This document shows positions 51,497-59,594 of a stretch of 64,000 nt of DNA, one piece after another. The notes beneath the pieces were generated by a model that ran no database searches, had not been told where the DNA came from, and saw nothing but the letters and a program-made list of their open reading frames with translations. Position 1 is the stretch's first letter, and every line of letters starts with the position of its first letter. Location of the stretch: assembly GCF_001570605.1 (NCBI RefSeq), contig NZ_BBXG01000022.1, forward strand, positions 62,001 through 126,000, given 5' to 3'. The position numbers were made by a program, and so were the translations under genes. Source of the DNA: Herbidospora cretacea (lineage in GTDB: Bacteria; Actinomycetota; Actinomycetes; Streptosporangiales; Streptosporangiaceae).

Positions 51497-52239
51497 GTTA
51501 CAAGGGCAAGTTCCGCGTCTGGCGCGGCGAAGGCGGAGAAGGCCGTCTGGAGGACTTCACGGTCGAGGTCAACGAGGGCGAGGTCGTCCTCGACGTCATC
51601 CACCGGCTCCAGGCCACCCAGGCGCCGGACCTCGCGGTCCGCTGGAACTGCAAGGCCGGCAAGTGCGGCTCGTGCTCGATGGAGATCAACGGCAAGCCGC
51701 GCCTGGGCTGCATGACCCGGATGTCGACCTTCACCGAGGAAGAGACCATCACGGTCACCCCGATGCGCACCTTCCCGGTCATCAAGGACCTGGTCACGGA
51801 CGTGTCGTACAACTACCAGAAGGCACGCGAGATCCCGTCGTTCACGCCGCCCGCCGACGTGAAGCCCGGTGAATACCGGATGCAGCAGATCGACGTGGAG
51901 CGCTCGCAGGAGTTCCGCAAGTGCATCGAGTGCTTCATGTGCAACAACGTCTGCCACGTGATCCGCGACCACGAGGAGAACAAGACCCACTTCGCCGGGC
52001 CGCGTTTCCTCATGCGCATCGCCGAGCTGGACATGCACCCGTATGACGTGGCCGACCGCAAGGACTCCGCGCAGGAGGACCACGGCCTGGGCTACTGCAA
52101 CATCACGAAGTGCTGCACCGAGGTGTGCCCCGAGCACATCAAGATCACCGACAACGCGCTGATCCCGATGAAGGAGCGCGTGGTCGACCGCAAGTACGAC
52201 CCGCTGGTCTGGCTCGGCAACAAGATCTTCCGCCGCTAG
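51493..52239 (+). CDS. sdhB: succinate dehydrogenase/fumarate reductase iron-sulfur subunit (operon 2)
   Basis: 248 residues. The 2Fe-2S domain has RWNCKAGKCGSCSMEING and the fourth cysteine in PRLGCMTRM. The C-terminal domain has CIECFMCNNVCHVIRD and YCNITKCCTEVCPEH for the 4Fe-4S and 3Fe-4S clusters. The first loop lacks the usual CREGICGMC form found in operon 1. It completes the three-gene unit membrane-flavoprotein-FeS. Coupled by ATGA overlap to sdhA. A strong hairpin terminator follows at 52247-52278. Confidence 0.94.
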   Translation: MSYKGKFRVWRGEGGEGRLEDFTVEVNEGEVVLDVIHRLQATQAPDLAVRWNCKAGKCGSCSMEINGKPRLGCMTRMSTFTEEETITVTPMRTFPVIKDLVTDVSYNYQKAREIPSFTPPADVKPGEYRMQQIDVERSQEFRKCIECFMCNNVCHVIRDHEENKTHFAGPRFLMRIAELDMHPYDVADRKDSAQEDHGLGYCNITKCCTEVCPEHIKITDNALIPMKERVVDRKYDPLVWLGNKIFRR

Positions 52240-52246
52240 GCCCGTC

Positions 52247-52278
52247 GAGAGCGCCCCGGTTCCGGCCGGGGCGCTCTC
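52247..52278. terminator. bidirectional hairpin terminator after sdhB-2
   Basis: GAGAGCGCCCCGG and CCGGGGCGCTCTC form a perfect 13-bp stem around a 6-base loop (TTCCGG). It starts 7 bases after the sdhB-2 stop and ends 6 bases before the stop of the convergent gene, so it serves both. Confidence 0.9.
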
Positions 52279-52284
52279 GCGTTC

Positions 52285-52836
52285 TCACAGCAGGTCCCCG
52301 AGCAGCAGCAGGATGTCGGCCGGGTGCAGCGACAGCGCGATCTGGCGGGCCACCGGGCGGATCTGCGGATCCTCGCTCAGCGTCCGCCAGACCCGCTCCA
52401 GCTCCGCCTGGCCGAGCTCTCCGTCCGGGACCAGGCCTTTCTGGAAGCCGTAGGCCACGAGCGGGACGAGCTGCTCCCGCGCCGCCGCCAGCGTCGCGCG
52501 CGCCTCGGCGCACCCCGTTCTGAGGCGGTCGGCGCTGACGGTCAGCGCGTGGAGGGCGATCGTGCGCTCCATCTCACGGCGGCGCTGGGTCACCCGTTCG
52601 AGGGTCAGCGGGTTCACGCCGGAGCGCGCGGAGGTGAACTGCGCCTTCAGGGACAGGGTCTCGTTCTCCGCCTCGGGGGCGCCGATGGCGGCGTACACGG
52701 CGCCCGCCTCGTCCAGGAAGGCGACGACCACCTGGTCGAGGGCGAGGTCGAGCGTCGTGAAGGCGCGCATGGCCTCGGTGGAGGAGGCCAGCAGCGACTC
52801 CTGGCGGCGGAGCCGGTCGTGCAGGAAGGGACGCAC
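52285..52836 (-). CDS. unknown protein, third gene of the DUF2589 operon
   Basis: 183 residues from GTG 52836, 2 bases after the stop of the preceding gene. It is mainly alpha-helical: TTLDLALDQVVVAFLDEAG, RVTQRRREMERTIALHALT, LRTGCAEARATLAAAREQL. The C-terminus QIALSLHPADILLLLGDLL is hydrophobic but probably a helix packing against the rest, not a membrane segment. I recognise no family. With its two upstream neighbours it forms a tight operon (overlap or 2-base spacing), so it should share a pathway with the DUF2589 protein. No catalytic motif is visible. Confidence 0.6.
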   Translation of the reverse strand: MRPFLHDRLRRQESLLASSTEAMRAFTTLDLALDQVVVAFLDEAGAVYAAIGAPEAENETLSLKAQFTSARSGVNPLTLERVTQRRREMERTIALHALTVSADRLRTGCAEARATLAAAREQLVPLVAYGFQKGLVPDGELGQAELERVWRTLSEDPQIRPVARQIALSLHPADILLLLGDLL

Positions 52837-52838
52837 GG

Positions 52839-53576
52839 TCAGTCGAACTCCACCAGGGTCCGGGTGTGGCCGGTCTCCTCGTCCCGCACCGACCGGAAGT
52901 AGACGCCCTCCTCGACCAGTTCGACGTGGACGGTGAAGACGCTGGCCTCGGTGCTGCCGCCGGCCACGACGGCGGTCTCGGGGTCGACGAGGAGGCTCTC
53001 GATCTCGCTTCGGCCGACCACGGTGTGGCGGCGGACCTCCGCCAGGACCTCCTTGGTGGTCTCGGCCAGCAGGTCGCCGGAGGAGTCGCGCTCGGTGTAG
53101 AAGCCGAGCAGGTCCGCCTCCTCCAGGCAGGTGGCGAAGACGTGTCCCCACCAGTCGACCACGATCGGGTCGGGGTGGGCGGGCTCGCCGTTGGCGGCCA
53201 GGTGCTCGTAGAACTGCCGGATGATCTCCATCAGCCGGTCGGTGCGCGGCGGGCCGGGTGGGGCCCCGGCCTCCAGCCCCTGGGCGAGCCGCACCCGGGC
53301 GCGCACGCCGTGGGCCCGGTTGACGATGAACTCGGTGAACTCCTCGGGCCCGAAGGCGAAGCGCACGGCCTGGTCGAAGCGGGCCCCGGAGACCAGGACG
53401 GGGATGGAGAGCTGGATCTTCGGCACCCTGAACCGCGGGGCCGGGAAGAACCGCATCACCGGATCCCGTGCGTAGCGCTCGGCGACCTTCCTGGAGTAGT
53501 CGTCGGCCATCTCCCTGGCCCGGACCATCTCCAGGAAGATGTGCCCCGCGTAGTCGCTCAGCCGGACGTCGGCCAT
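52839..53576 (-). CDS. unknown protein, second gene of the DUF2589 operon
   Basis: 245 residues. Mixed alpha/beta composition; the middle has a DUF2589-like beta-strand pattern (VPKIQLSIPVLVSGARFD), recalling the LAMLPIPSLRIEEVVIDF segment of the next gene. The rest is helical with a conserved-looking WWGHVFATCLEEADLLGFY. It ends with strands VFTVHVELVEEGVYFRSV. No signal peptide or membrane helix. Its start overlaps the DUF2589 stop (TGATG) and the third gene begins 2 bases after its stop. Function unknown; the shared strand motif suggests it binds the same type of partner as the DUF2589 protein. Confidence 0.6.
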   Translation of the reverse strand: MADVRLSDYAGHIFLEMVRAREMADDYSRKVAERYARDPVMRFFPAPRFRVPKIQLSIPVLVSGARFDQAVRFAFGPEEFTEFIVNRAHGVRARVRLAQGLEAGAPPGPPRTDRLMEIIRQFYEHLAANGEPAHPDPIVVDWWGHVFATCLEEADLLGFYTERDSSGDLLAETTKEVLAEVRRHTVVGRSEIESLLVDPETAVVAGGSTEASVFTVHVELVEEGVYFRSVRDEETGHTRTLVEFD

Positions 53577-54256
53577 CAGGTCAGCATGCCGAGAATGCGC
53601 TCCAGCCCGGCCGGCATCTCGTCCTGGACGGCCTTCACGTTCACGTTGAGGGAGTACTCCTTCTTCACCTCGACGTTGGTGGCGGTCTTGCGCTGGTAGG
53701 ACGCCGACACCTTGAAGCTGACCGGGCCCCAGCCGCCCTGGAGGTCGGCGTTGACGTTGAGGTCGTCGGAGGTGGAGGCGCTCTCGACCGAGTTGAGCTT
53801 GACGTTGAAGTCGATCACCACCTCCTCGATGCGCAGCGACGGGATGGGCAGCATCGCCAGCAGCGGCACCTTGACGTGCACGTCCGTGGGGGTCTGGTCG
53901 CCCTTGGCGTCGACGTCCTTGCGGGTGTGGGAGAAGTCGACCATCACCAGTTCGCGCAGGCCCTGGGTGCCGTCGGCGGCCGGGGGCGGGGTGGTGAACC
54001 CGACCTTGGTGATGAAGTCGACGGTGGCCAGGGCGGAGGCGACCTGGGCGTCGACGGCGGCCTGGAGGGGGCCGCCGATCATCTTGCGGAAGTCGATGTT
54101 GTTGAGCTCGTTGGAGAAGTCGGTCGTCGGCGCGGCCAGGGCGACCGACTCGCCCGCCTTGGTGAGGACCGTGTCGACGGTGGCCTGGGCGGCCTGGGCG
54201 GCGGCCCGCCCCTCGTCGTTGGTACGTTCCATTTCGCCTTCGGGTGGGGTCGTCAT
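53576..54256 (-). CDS. DUF2589 domain protein
   Basis: 226 residues from ATG 54256. The DUF2589 pattern is clear: IDFRKMIGGPLQAAVDAQVA, SALATVDFITKVGF, then VPLLAMLPIPSLRIEEVVID followed by a VNADLQGGWGPVSFKVSAS strand region. The family is found in many bacteria with no established biochemistry; members occur beside small uncharacterised proteins. Cytosolic, no signal. First gene of a tight three-gene operon. A terminator of the next (GH87-like) gene lies just upstream at 54335-54367, so the operon promoter must lie within the ~78 bases between it and the ATG. Confidence 0.85.
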   Translation of the reverse strand: MTTPPEGEMERTNDEGRAAAQAAQATVDTVLTKAGESVALAAPTTDFSNELNNIDFRKMIGGPLQAAVDAQVASALATVDFITKVGFTTPPPAADGTQGLRELVMVDFSHTRKDVDAKGDQTPTDVHVKVPLLAMLPIPSLRIEEVVIDFNVKLNSVESASTSDDLNVNADLQGGWGPVSFKVSASYQRKTATNVEVKKEYSLNVNVKAVQDEMPAGLERILGMLT

Positions 54257-54334
54257 CGGCTCATGATCTGCGGGGCGGCTTTGGAGGACAAGAGGGCCGT
54301 AAAGCCGTCATTTCGTCGTACCGGAGACATGAAA

Positions 54335-54367
54335 AAGGGCCGGCCCGGAGAGCCGGGCCGGCCTTTC
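54335..54367 (-). terminator. terminator of the GH87-like gene
   Basis: On the minus strand the stem AAAGGCCGGCCCGG / CCGGGCCGGCCCTTT (one bulge) is followed by TTTTT, an intrinsic terminator, right after the stop at 54376. Confidence 0.9.
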
Positions 54368-54375
54368 TCAGAGGG

Positions 54376-56385
54376 TCACCAGGGGGACGGCGCCGGGGGC
54401 GCGACGACCGGCGGGCGGTCGTCGCAGGTGATGGTGTTCGGGAGCTGCCAGGCGCCCGCCCACGGGCCGGTGGTGCCGCCGCCGTCGTTGCCGCCGAGGT
54501 CGGTCACGGAGAACTCCGAGCCCGTCGCCGGGAAGCCGAACGAGCCGCAGTTGTTGATGCCGACGGCGCCCACGTTGCGGGCGTCGACGTTCTGGAACGA
54601 GGCGCCGCCCTTGACGCGGGCGCTCAGGACCGAGGTGCCGGTGCCGTCGACGCGGATGTCCTTGAACTTCACGCCGGTGATCGAGTAGAGGTCCTTCACG
54701 CCCCACTCGCTCACCATCATGATCGCGTTGTACGTGCTGTCAAGGTAGTGGTCGCCGGTGACCTGGATGTCGTTCTCGATCGAGCGGTCGAGGGCGTAGA
54801 ACCAGATCGCGCCGAGGCCGATGCGCCAGTTCAGGTCGAACGTGCCGGCCCGGACGGTGGTGTTGTTCGTGAACTTCAGCGTGCCGGTGAAGGGCTCGGC
54901 GCCGAAGCGGGAACCGGCGTGCAGGCCGGAGCCCTCGCGCAGCGGGTCGGCCACCAGGTTGTTGGAGACCACGTTGTCCCGGCCGCCGTAGATCGCGATG
55001 CCGTTGGCCAGCGTCGGGGTCTGGACGGTGTTGCGGTCGAAGACGTTATTGGCGTTGGCGTTCTTCTCCGACCACATGGCCAGGCCGTCGTCACCCGTGT
55101 TGCGGATGAAGTTGTTCGAGACGACCGAGTTGGTCACGCCGCCGTGGAAGTTCAGGGCGTCGGCGATCTGGTCGACGATGACGTTGTCGGTCACCTTGAG
55201 GTTGTTCATCGGGCCGTCGAACCACAGGCCGACCTTGGTGTGGCGGATGTACAGGCCCTTGATCGTCGAGTCGCTCATCGCGCCGCCGATGCCGTTGACC
55301 TGGTCGGTGTCGATTCTCTCGCGTACGTCGCCCTCGATGGTGAAGCCCGACAGGTGCACGTTGCGGCTGCCGCCGTCGGCGGCGTCCTTGCCGTAGAAGC
55401 CGACGCCGGTGTGGACCGAGCCGTCGGGGGCGGGGGTCGGCAGCGCGACCTCCTTGCCCTTGATGATCGTGTACCAGGAGCCGGCGCCCTCGATCGTCAC
55501 GTCGTCGACGATGATGTGCTTGTTCACCTGGTAGACGCCCGGCGGGATGTAGACCTTGAGGTTGCTCCGCTTGGCGAAGGCGATGGCCTTCTCGATCGCC
55601 GGGGCCGAGTCCTTGCGGCCGGTCGGGTCGGCGCCGAACAGCAGCACGTTGGCCGCGACCACGCGCACGAACGGCGCGCCGACGACCTCGGAGTCGAGCA
55701 GGTCGATGACCGTCCAGGCGGCGTTGGTGTTCGCCGGGGCGGTGAGCCGGACCTTGTCACCGGCCTTGTACGTCCTGCCCAGCAGGAGCCGCTGCTCGTC
55801 GTAGAAGTGCATCGGCCGGAACGGCTTGGTGATCTCCGGGGCCGGAGTGGTGGCGGCCGGCACGCACTGGCACTCGGTGATCCACCAGTCGGAGTGCAGC
55901 AGCCCGGCGTTCGGGTCGTTGGTGAACGGATACTGGTTGTACAGCCAGGCGAACTGGCTGGTCAGCGTCAGCGTCTTCTTGTTGCCGCCGTTGACGGTCA
56001 GGTTCAGCGGGGCGGTGATGCCGCCGCCGTTCGGCGCGTCGGGGACGCTGTAGCGCACGGTGACGGCGTTGGCGGCCTTCGGCAGGGTGAACTCCACCCA
56101 CTGGCCGGGGGTCAGCTTGACCGCCTTGCGCCCCGAGGCCTCGGACGGCAGCGTGTACGGATTCCGGTCGGGGCCGATGACGGAGCCGTTGGTGGCCGCG
56201 TTCTCCGCCTCCTGCTCGACGAACGGGACTACGGCGCCGCGGCCCGCCACCAACGACGGGTCGAGCGCCGCCCGCGTGACCGCGGTCGGGGTCGCCGTCT
56301 GATGCGCGGCGGCCGGGCCGGCCACCACCAGGCTCAAGCCCACGGCCGTGGCTGTAACCACCGCCAACGCCACTCTTCGTGACAT
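54376..56385 (-). CDS. secreted beta-helix glycoside hydrolase, GH87-like (alpha-1,3-glucanase/mycodextranase type)
   Basis: 669 residues from ATG 56385. A signal peptide (VALAVVTATAVGLSLVVAG, cut near AAAHQ) is followed by a carbohydrate-binding-like domain (about 50-185; QEAENAATNGSVIGPDRNPY, VEFTLPKAANAVTVRYSV). A right-handed parallel beta-helix with asparagine-rich turns follows (about 225-640), with NVLLFGADPTGRKDSAPAI and repeated units such as NNLKVTDNVIVDQIADALN. The domain order and motifs resemble GH87 alpha-1,3-glucanases and mycodextranases, but catalytic aspartates cannot be assigned. It probably cleaves fungal or bacterial glucans outside the cell. A CGAAA-N3-TTTCG site lies 85 bases upstream, and a good terminator follows. 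Confidence 0.75.
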   Translation of the reverse strand: MSRRVALAVVTATAVGLSLVVAGPAAAHQTATPTAVTRAALDPSLVAGRGAVVPFVEQEAENAATNGSVIGPDRNPYTLPSEASGRKAVKLTPGQWVEFTLPKAANAVTVRYSVPDAPNGGGITAPLNLTVNGGNKKTLTLTSQFAWLYNQYPFTNDPNAGLLHSDWWITECQCVPAATTPAPEITKPFRPMHFYDEQRLLLGRTYKAGDKVRLTAPANTNAAWTVIDLLDSEVVGAPFVRVVAANVLLFGADPTGRKDSAPAIEKAIAFAKRSNLKVYIPPGVYQVNKHIIVDDVTIEGAGSWYTIIKGKEVALPTPAPDGSVHTGVGFYGKDAADGGSRNVHLSGFTIEGDVRERIDTDQVNGIGGAMSDSTIKGLYIRHTKVGLWFDGPMNNLKVTDNVIVDQIADALNFHGGVTNSVVSNNFIRNTGDDGLAMWSEKNANANNVFDRNTVQTPTLANGIAIYGGRDNVVSNNLVADPLREGSGLHAGSRFGAEPFTGTLKFTNNTTVRAGTFDLNWRIGLGAIWFYALDRSIENDIQVTGDHYLDSTYNAIMMVSEWGVKDLYSITGVKFKDIRVDGTGTSVLSARVKGGASFQNVDARNVGAVGINNCGSFGFPATGSEFSVTDLGGNDGGGTTGPWAGAWQLPNTITCDDRPPVVAPPAPSPW

Positions 56386-56468
56386 CTCGTGCTCGTTTCT
56401 GTCGGGGGGTGAACACCTGAGGGTGAGGTGACAGTAGGTCGCCCGTGCCCCGTTCCACAAGAGGGCTG

Positions 56469-56481
56469 CGAAATAGTTTCG
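56469..56481. promoter_or_regulatory. CGAAA-TAG-TTTCG inverted repeat before the GH87-like gene
   Basis: A perfect 5-bp inverted repeat 84-96 bases upstream of the start codon. CGAA...TTCG-type sites are described for regulators of xylanase and other polysaccharide-degrading genes in streptomycetes, so a sugar-responsive repressor site is plausible; no cognate regulator gene is present here. Confidence 0.4.
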
Positions 56482-56546
56482 TAACACTCTCGCTTTCTTG
56501 CGCGCTTTGAACCTGTGTGTTGCAGGTTCGCGCATCCCGCGTACAC

Positions 56547-56577
56547 AAAAAAACAGCCCTCCCGTCGGGAGGGCTGT
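56547..56577 (-). terminator. intrinsic terminator of the proline-rich protein gene
   Basis: Stem ACAGCCCTCCC / GGGAGGGCTGT with a 3-base loop, followed on the minus strand by seven T. It is 13 bases after the stop at 56590. One of the clearest factor-independent terminators in the window. Confidence 0.95.
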
Positions 56578-56589
56578 GGCGTCTTCCGG

Positions 56590-57618
56590 TCAGTAGGGGC
56601 GGCGGCCCGGGGGCGTCTCGTCGTCGTCCGGAGGATGGTTGGAGCTCTCCAGGACGTAGCCCTTGGCGTAGGGCGGCGACGGCGGCGTGGGCGCCGGGGC
56701 CTGTGGCGGCGGCGTCTGCTGCTGGTAGACGAAGGGCTGCGTGTAGTCCTGCGGCGGCGCGGCCTGCGTCGGGAACGGCATCGGATAGGGCACCGGCACG
56801 TAGTTGACGACCTGCTGCGGGGGCGGCTGCTGCGGCGGGTAGGGCTGCGCGAACGGCTGACCCGGGTAGGGCTGGCCGGGGAAGGGCTGTCCCGGGTAGG
56901 GCTGCGCGAACGGCTGGCCGTAGGGCTGCATCGGGTAACCCGGGTAGGGCGCCATCGCCATGTTCGGCGGCAGCTGCGGGCCCGCCTTGCGGACCGCCGC
57001 CGCGTGGGCCAGGCGGCGCAGCCGGCCCTCGAAGATCAGCCAGGCGAGCAGCGCCAGCAGCACCAGCACGGCGGCCGGGACGGCCAGCTTGCGGCTGAGG
57101 GTGACCTCGTCGAAGTAGGGCGTCGCGTTGCGGATCTCGACCTGGGCCGTCTCGGGGACCGGCTGGTTCATGCCCGTGGTCGGCTGGGTCGCGGTGGTCG
57201 GCTGGGCCGGGGCCAGGGTGACGCCGGGATCCTCGGCAGGGGGGTCGGTCTGCTGCTGGTCGGCCGGCGGGTTCGCCGGCGGCGGCTCGACGTCGTTGGT
57301 GGGCACCACCGCGTCCTGCGTGGGGGGCGGCGGCTGCTGCTCCTGGGCCGGCGGCTGCGAGGGCTGCTCTTGCTCCTTGGTCGGCTTCGGCTTCGGCGAC
57401 GGGGTGACCGTCTGGGTGACCGTCACCACCGCCTCGGACGGCGTGGGCGAGGGCGTCGTGGTGATCGTCGTGGTCACCGTGTCGCAGGCCTGGCCCGTGT
57501 CACAGGGGTCGACCGGGTTGGCGGCGCTCGCGCCGGCCGCCACCATCACGGCCACGCCGAGCGAACCCACCACCGCGGCGATCACCGCCGCGGCTCTCCT
57601 TGGTGCTCGACCGACCAC
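56590..57618 (-). CDS. secreted/membrane protein with proline-rich and PGQP-repeat regions
   Basis: 342 residues from GTG 57618, selected because GGAGG precedes it by 6 bases; longer in-frame starts add unlikely residues. The signal sequence AAAVIAAVVGSLGVAVMVAA ends near GASA. Then come a Thr/Pro/Gln-rich extracellular stretch (about 35-160), a membrane helix (about 172-195, AVPAAVLVLLALLAWLIFEG), and a cytosolic tail with repeated QPYPGQPF/QPFAQPYP units encoded at 56800-56900. The tail is very Pro/Tyr/Gln rich. I recognise no domain. It precedes the T4SS-like cluster in the same orientation and might anchor or organise it, but that is speculation. Confidence 0.65.
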   Translation of the reverse strand: MVGRAPRRAAAVIAAVVGSLGVAVMVAAGASAANPVDPCDTGQACDTVTTTITTTPSPTPSEAVVTVTQTVTPSPKPKPTKEQEQPSQPPAQEQQPPPPTQDAVVPTNDVEPPPANPPADQQQTDPPAEDPGVTLAPAQPTTATQPTTGMNQPVPETAQVEIRNATPYFDEVTLSRKLAVPAAVLVLLALLAWLIFEGRLRRLAHAAAVRKAGPQLPPNMAMAPYPGYPMQPYGQPFAQPYPGQPFPGQPYPGQPFAQPYPPQQPPPQQVVNYVPVPYPMPFPTQAAPPQDYTQPFVYQQQTPPPQAPAPTPPSPPYAKGYVLESSNHPPDDDETPPGRRPY

Positions 57619-57690
57619 CGGGTTCCTCCGCCGCTTATGCCTGACTCCGTACGTCAAACAAATACTAGTCCGGCAAAGTAACGGCAAACC

Positions 57691-59142
57691 TCACTTTGGT
57701 TGCGGGTCGGAAACGACCTTGCGCCGTCCGAGCCGCATCTGCAGCGCCAGCACCGCGATCAGGGCCGCGATCGCGGCCACCACGCCAGGCCACCCCTTGA
57801 CGATCTCCAGACCCGAGTCCTCCTGCGCGATCGCCTGCGTGTTGTTCAGCGAACGGGTCAGCGGCGGACCGCTCGGCGTGGGCGTCGCCATCGGCATCAG
57901 CAGCTCCGGCGGGGTCCCGCCCTCGACCATCCCGGGCGGCAGCGGCGGGCCCGGCGGAAGCTGCGGCAGCGGCGGCAGATTCGACAGCGCCCCTGACAAC
58001 GACTCCGGCATCGGCTCCATCGGCGCGGGCGCGGGCGCCGCGTTCGGCACCGGCTGCGGCACCTCCGCCGGTACGCCCTGGGCCGGCGGCGGCGGACCGG
58101 CCGGCGGGCCCGCGTTCTCCGCGATCGGCATCTGACCAGGCGGAACCTGGATCTCGGGCCCTGGCTGCGGCCCGCCGGGAGGAGGCTGCTGCGGGCCGGG
58201 GGCCAGGTCGGCGAGCGGGCTCTGACCGGGGTTGACCATGAGGCCCGCGGGGATCTCGGGCATCGGGAACTGCGGCATGGCCTGCGGCTCGGCGACGGGC
58301 TCGGCCCGCTTGTGGCCCCTCGGGCGATCCGGGCGGCCGGGGCCGCGGCCCTGCGAGCGTCCCGGCCCCTCGGCGTCGCGGACGCGCGGGCGGGCGGGTG
58401 GTTCCGCGTCCCTGCCCTGCGGCTGCATCGGCGCGGTGAGGATCTGCTGGGCGGGACCCTCGTCCACCGGGACCTGGCTGTCGATCGTGTACTGCGGCGG
58501 CCGGACCTGCCTCGGCCGGGTCTCCTGGGCCTCCGCCACGTACACGGGCGGCTGCTGAGCCTGAGTCTCCGGGGCGTACACGGGCGGCTGCTGGGCCTGG
58601 CTCTCGGCGGCGGCGTACACCTGAGGCCCGGTCTGGGTGTCACCCAGGTGCGTCTGCGGGTGGGTCTGGGCGGCCGAGTCCTCGGCGAACTGGCCGGCCA
58701 GCGCTCGGGCCTCGGCCTCGGCCACCGAGGCGGTCTCGGCCGACTGGGTCACGCCGTCGGCGAACTCGCCCGTGGCGGCCAGCGCGCTGAGCTTGCCCGG
58801 CGGCATGACGCTGAGGCGGGCGCAGACGACGGCCACCCGGCGGGCCAGCTCGGCCGTGTCGAGGCTCAGCCGCATCGCCGCCGGAGCCTCCACGAACAGC
58901 CCGGGGCCGACCAGAGTCTGCTCGGCCTGGACAGGGCTCGGCTGAACGGGACAGCGCCACCCCTGGGCGTCCACACCCTCGAGAACCGAGCACACGGCGT
59001 GACCGCACGTCTCCGCCAGGCGGAACCGCCAGACATCGCCCGTTCTCATCCACCGGCCGGGATCCTCAGAGGCCACGGCCGGAGTGGCCGACAGTGCCAG
59101 GATTCCGGCTCCGACCAGGGACACCACACGTCCAGCGACCAC
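57691..59142 (-). CDS. secreted proline-rich protein with C-terminal membrane helix
   Basis: 483 residues from GTG 59142. A signal peptide (VVSLVGAGILALSATPAVA) is followed by a small Cys-containing domain (about 25-130; WMRTGDVWRFRLAETCGHAV, then CSVLEGVDAQGWRCPV with four Cys). A long low-complexity region follows (about 150-450; AQQPPVYAPE repeats and Pro/Gly runs), then a single transmembrane helix (about 450-470, VVAAIAALIAVLALQMRL) and a basic tail. This layout fits a surface protein displayed on a Pro-rich stalk. No sortase LPxTG was seen. The gene lies 53 bases from mutT and the T4SS-like cluster, oriented alike. The role is unknown. Confidence 0.65.
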   Translation of the reverse strand: MVAGRVVSLVGAGILALSATPAVASEDPGRWMRTGDVWRFRLAETCGHAVCSVLEGVDAQGWRCPVQPSPVQAEQTLVGPGLFVEAPAAMRLSLDTAELARRVAVVCARLSVMPPGKLSALAATGEFADGVTQSAETASVAEAEARALAGQFAEDSAAQTHPQTHLGDTQTGPQVYAAAESQAQQPPVYAPETQAQQPPVYVAEAQETRPRQVRPPQYTIDSQVPVDEGPAQQILTAPMQPQGRDAEPPARPRVRDAEGPGRSQGRGPGRPDRPRGHKRAEPVAEPQAMPQFPMPEIPAGLMVNPGQSPLADLAPGPQQPPPGGPQPGPEIQVPPGQMPIAENAGPPAGPPPPAQGVPAEVPQPVPNAAPAPAPMEPMPESLSGALSNLPPLPQLPPGPPLPPGMVEGGTPPELLMPMATPTPSGPPLTRSLNNTQAIAQEDSGLEIVKGWPGVVAAIAALIAVLALQMRLGRRKVVSDPQPK

Positions 59143-59195
59143 AGAACCCTCCCCCGATTACGCTCAGTAATCGTTATCGCACGAAGAGGGGTGAC

Positions 59196-59588
59196 TCAAC
59201 CCTCCTTGAGCAGATCTTGGACCTCCCGGACGATGGGCAGATCCGCGGGCAGCCACGGCACCGTCTCGAACTCGAACGGCTCCAGCCAGCGCAGGGCGAG
59301 GTGCTCCCGCGCCTCCGGCGCGCGCCCGCAGGTGATGGCCGACAGCCAGATCCGCAGCACGTATCCGTTGCTGAGAGGCCAGTCACCGCCTACCCGCTTG
59401 CCCGGCTCGACGGTGACCCCGAGCTCCTCCTCGCACTCGCGCACGAGCGCGTCGAGGTCGCTCTCTCCCGGGTCGACCTTCCCGCCGGGAAACTCCCACC
59501 CGCCCCGCAGTTCCGGCGGCTCGGCCCGCTGAGCGCTCAGCAGACGGCCGTCCATGATGATCGCGGCCCCTACGACGACCTGTGTCAT
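59196..59588 (-). CDS. Nudix hydrolase (MutT/8-oxo-dGTP diphosphatase-like)
   Basis: 130 residues from ATG 59588. The Nudix box is complete: GGKVDPGESDLDALVRECEE followed by ELGV, i.e. G-x5-E-x7-R-E-x2-E-E-x-G. The N-terminus VVVGAAIIMDGRLLSAQRAE and the GWEFPGGK turn are those of MutT-type 8-oxo-dGTP diphosphatases, which remove oxidised nucleotides before they enter DNA. Its residue pattern does not exclude other nucleotide substrates. It follows the NlpC/P60 gene by 6 bases, so it may be cotranscribed with the T4SS-like genes, which would be an odd partnership. Confidence 0.9.
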   Translation of the reverse strand: MTQVVVGAAIIMDGRLLSAQRAEPPELRGGWEFPGGKVDPGESDLDALVRECEEELGVTVEPGKRVGGDWPLSNGYVLRIWLSAITCGRAPEAREHLALRWLEPFEFETVPWLPADLPIVREVQDLLKEG

Positions 59589-59594
59589 GCCTGC

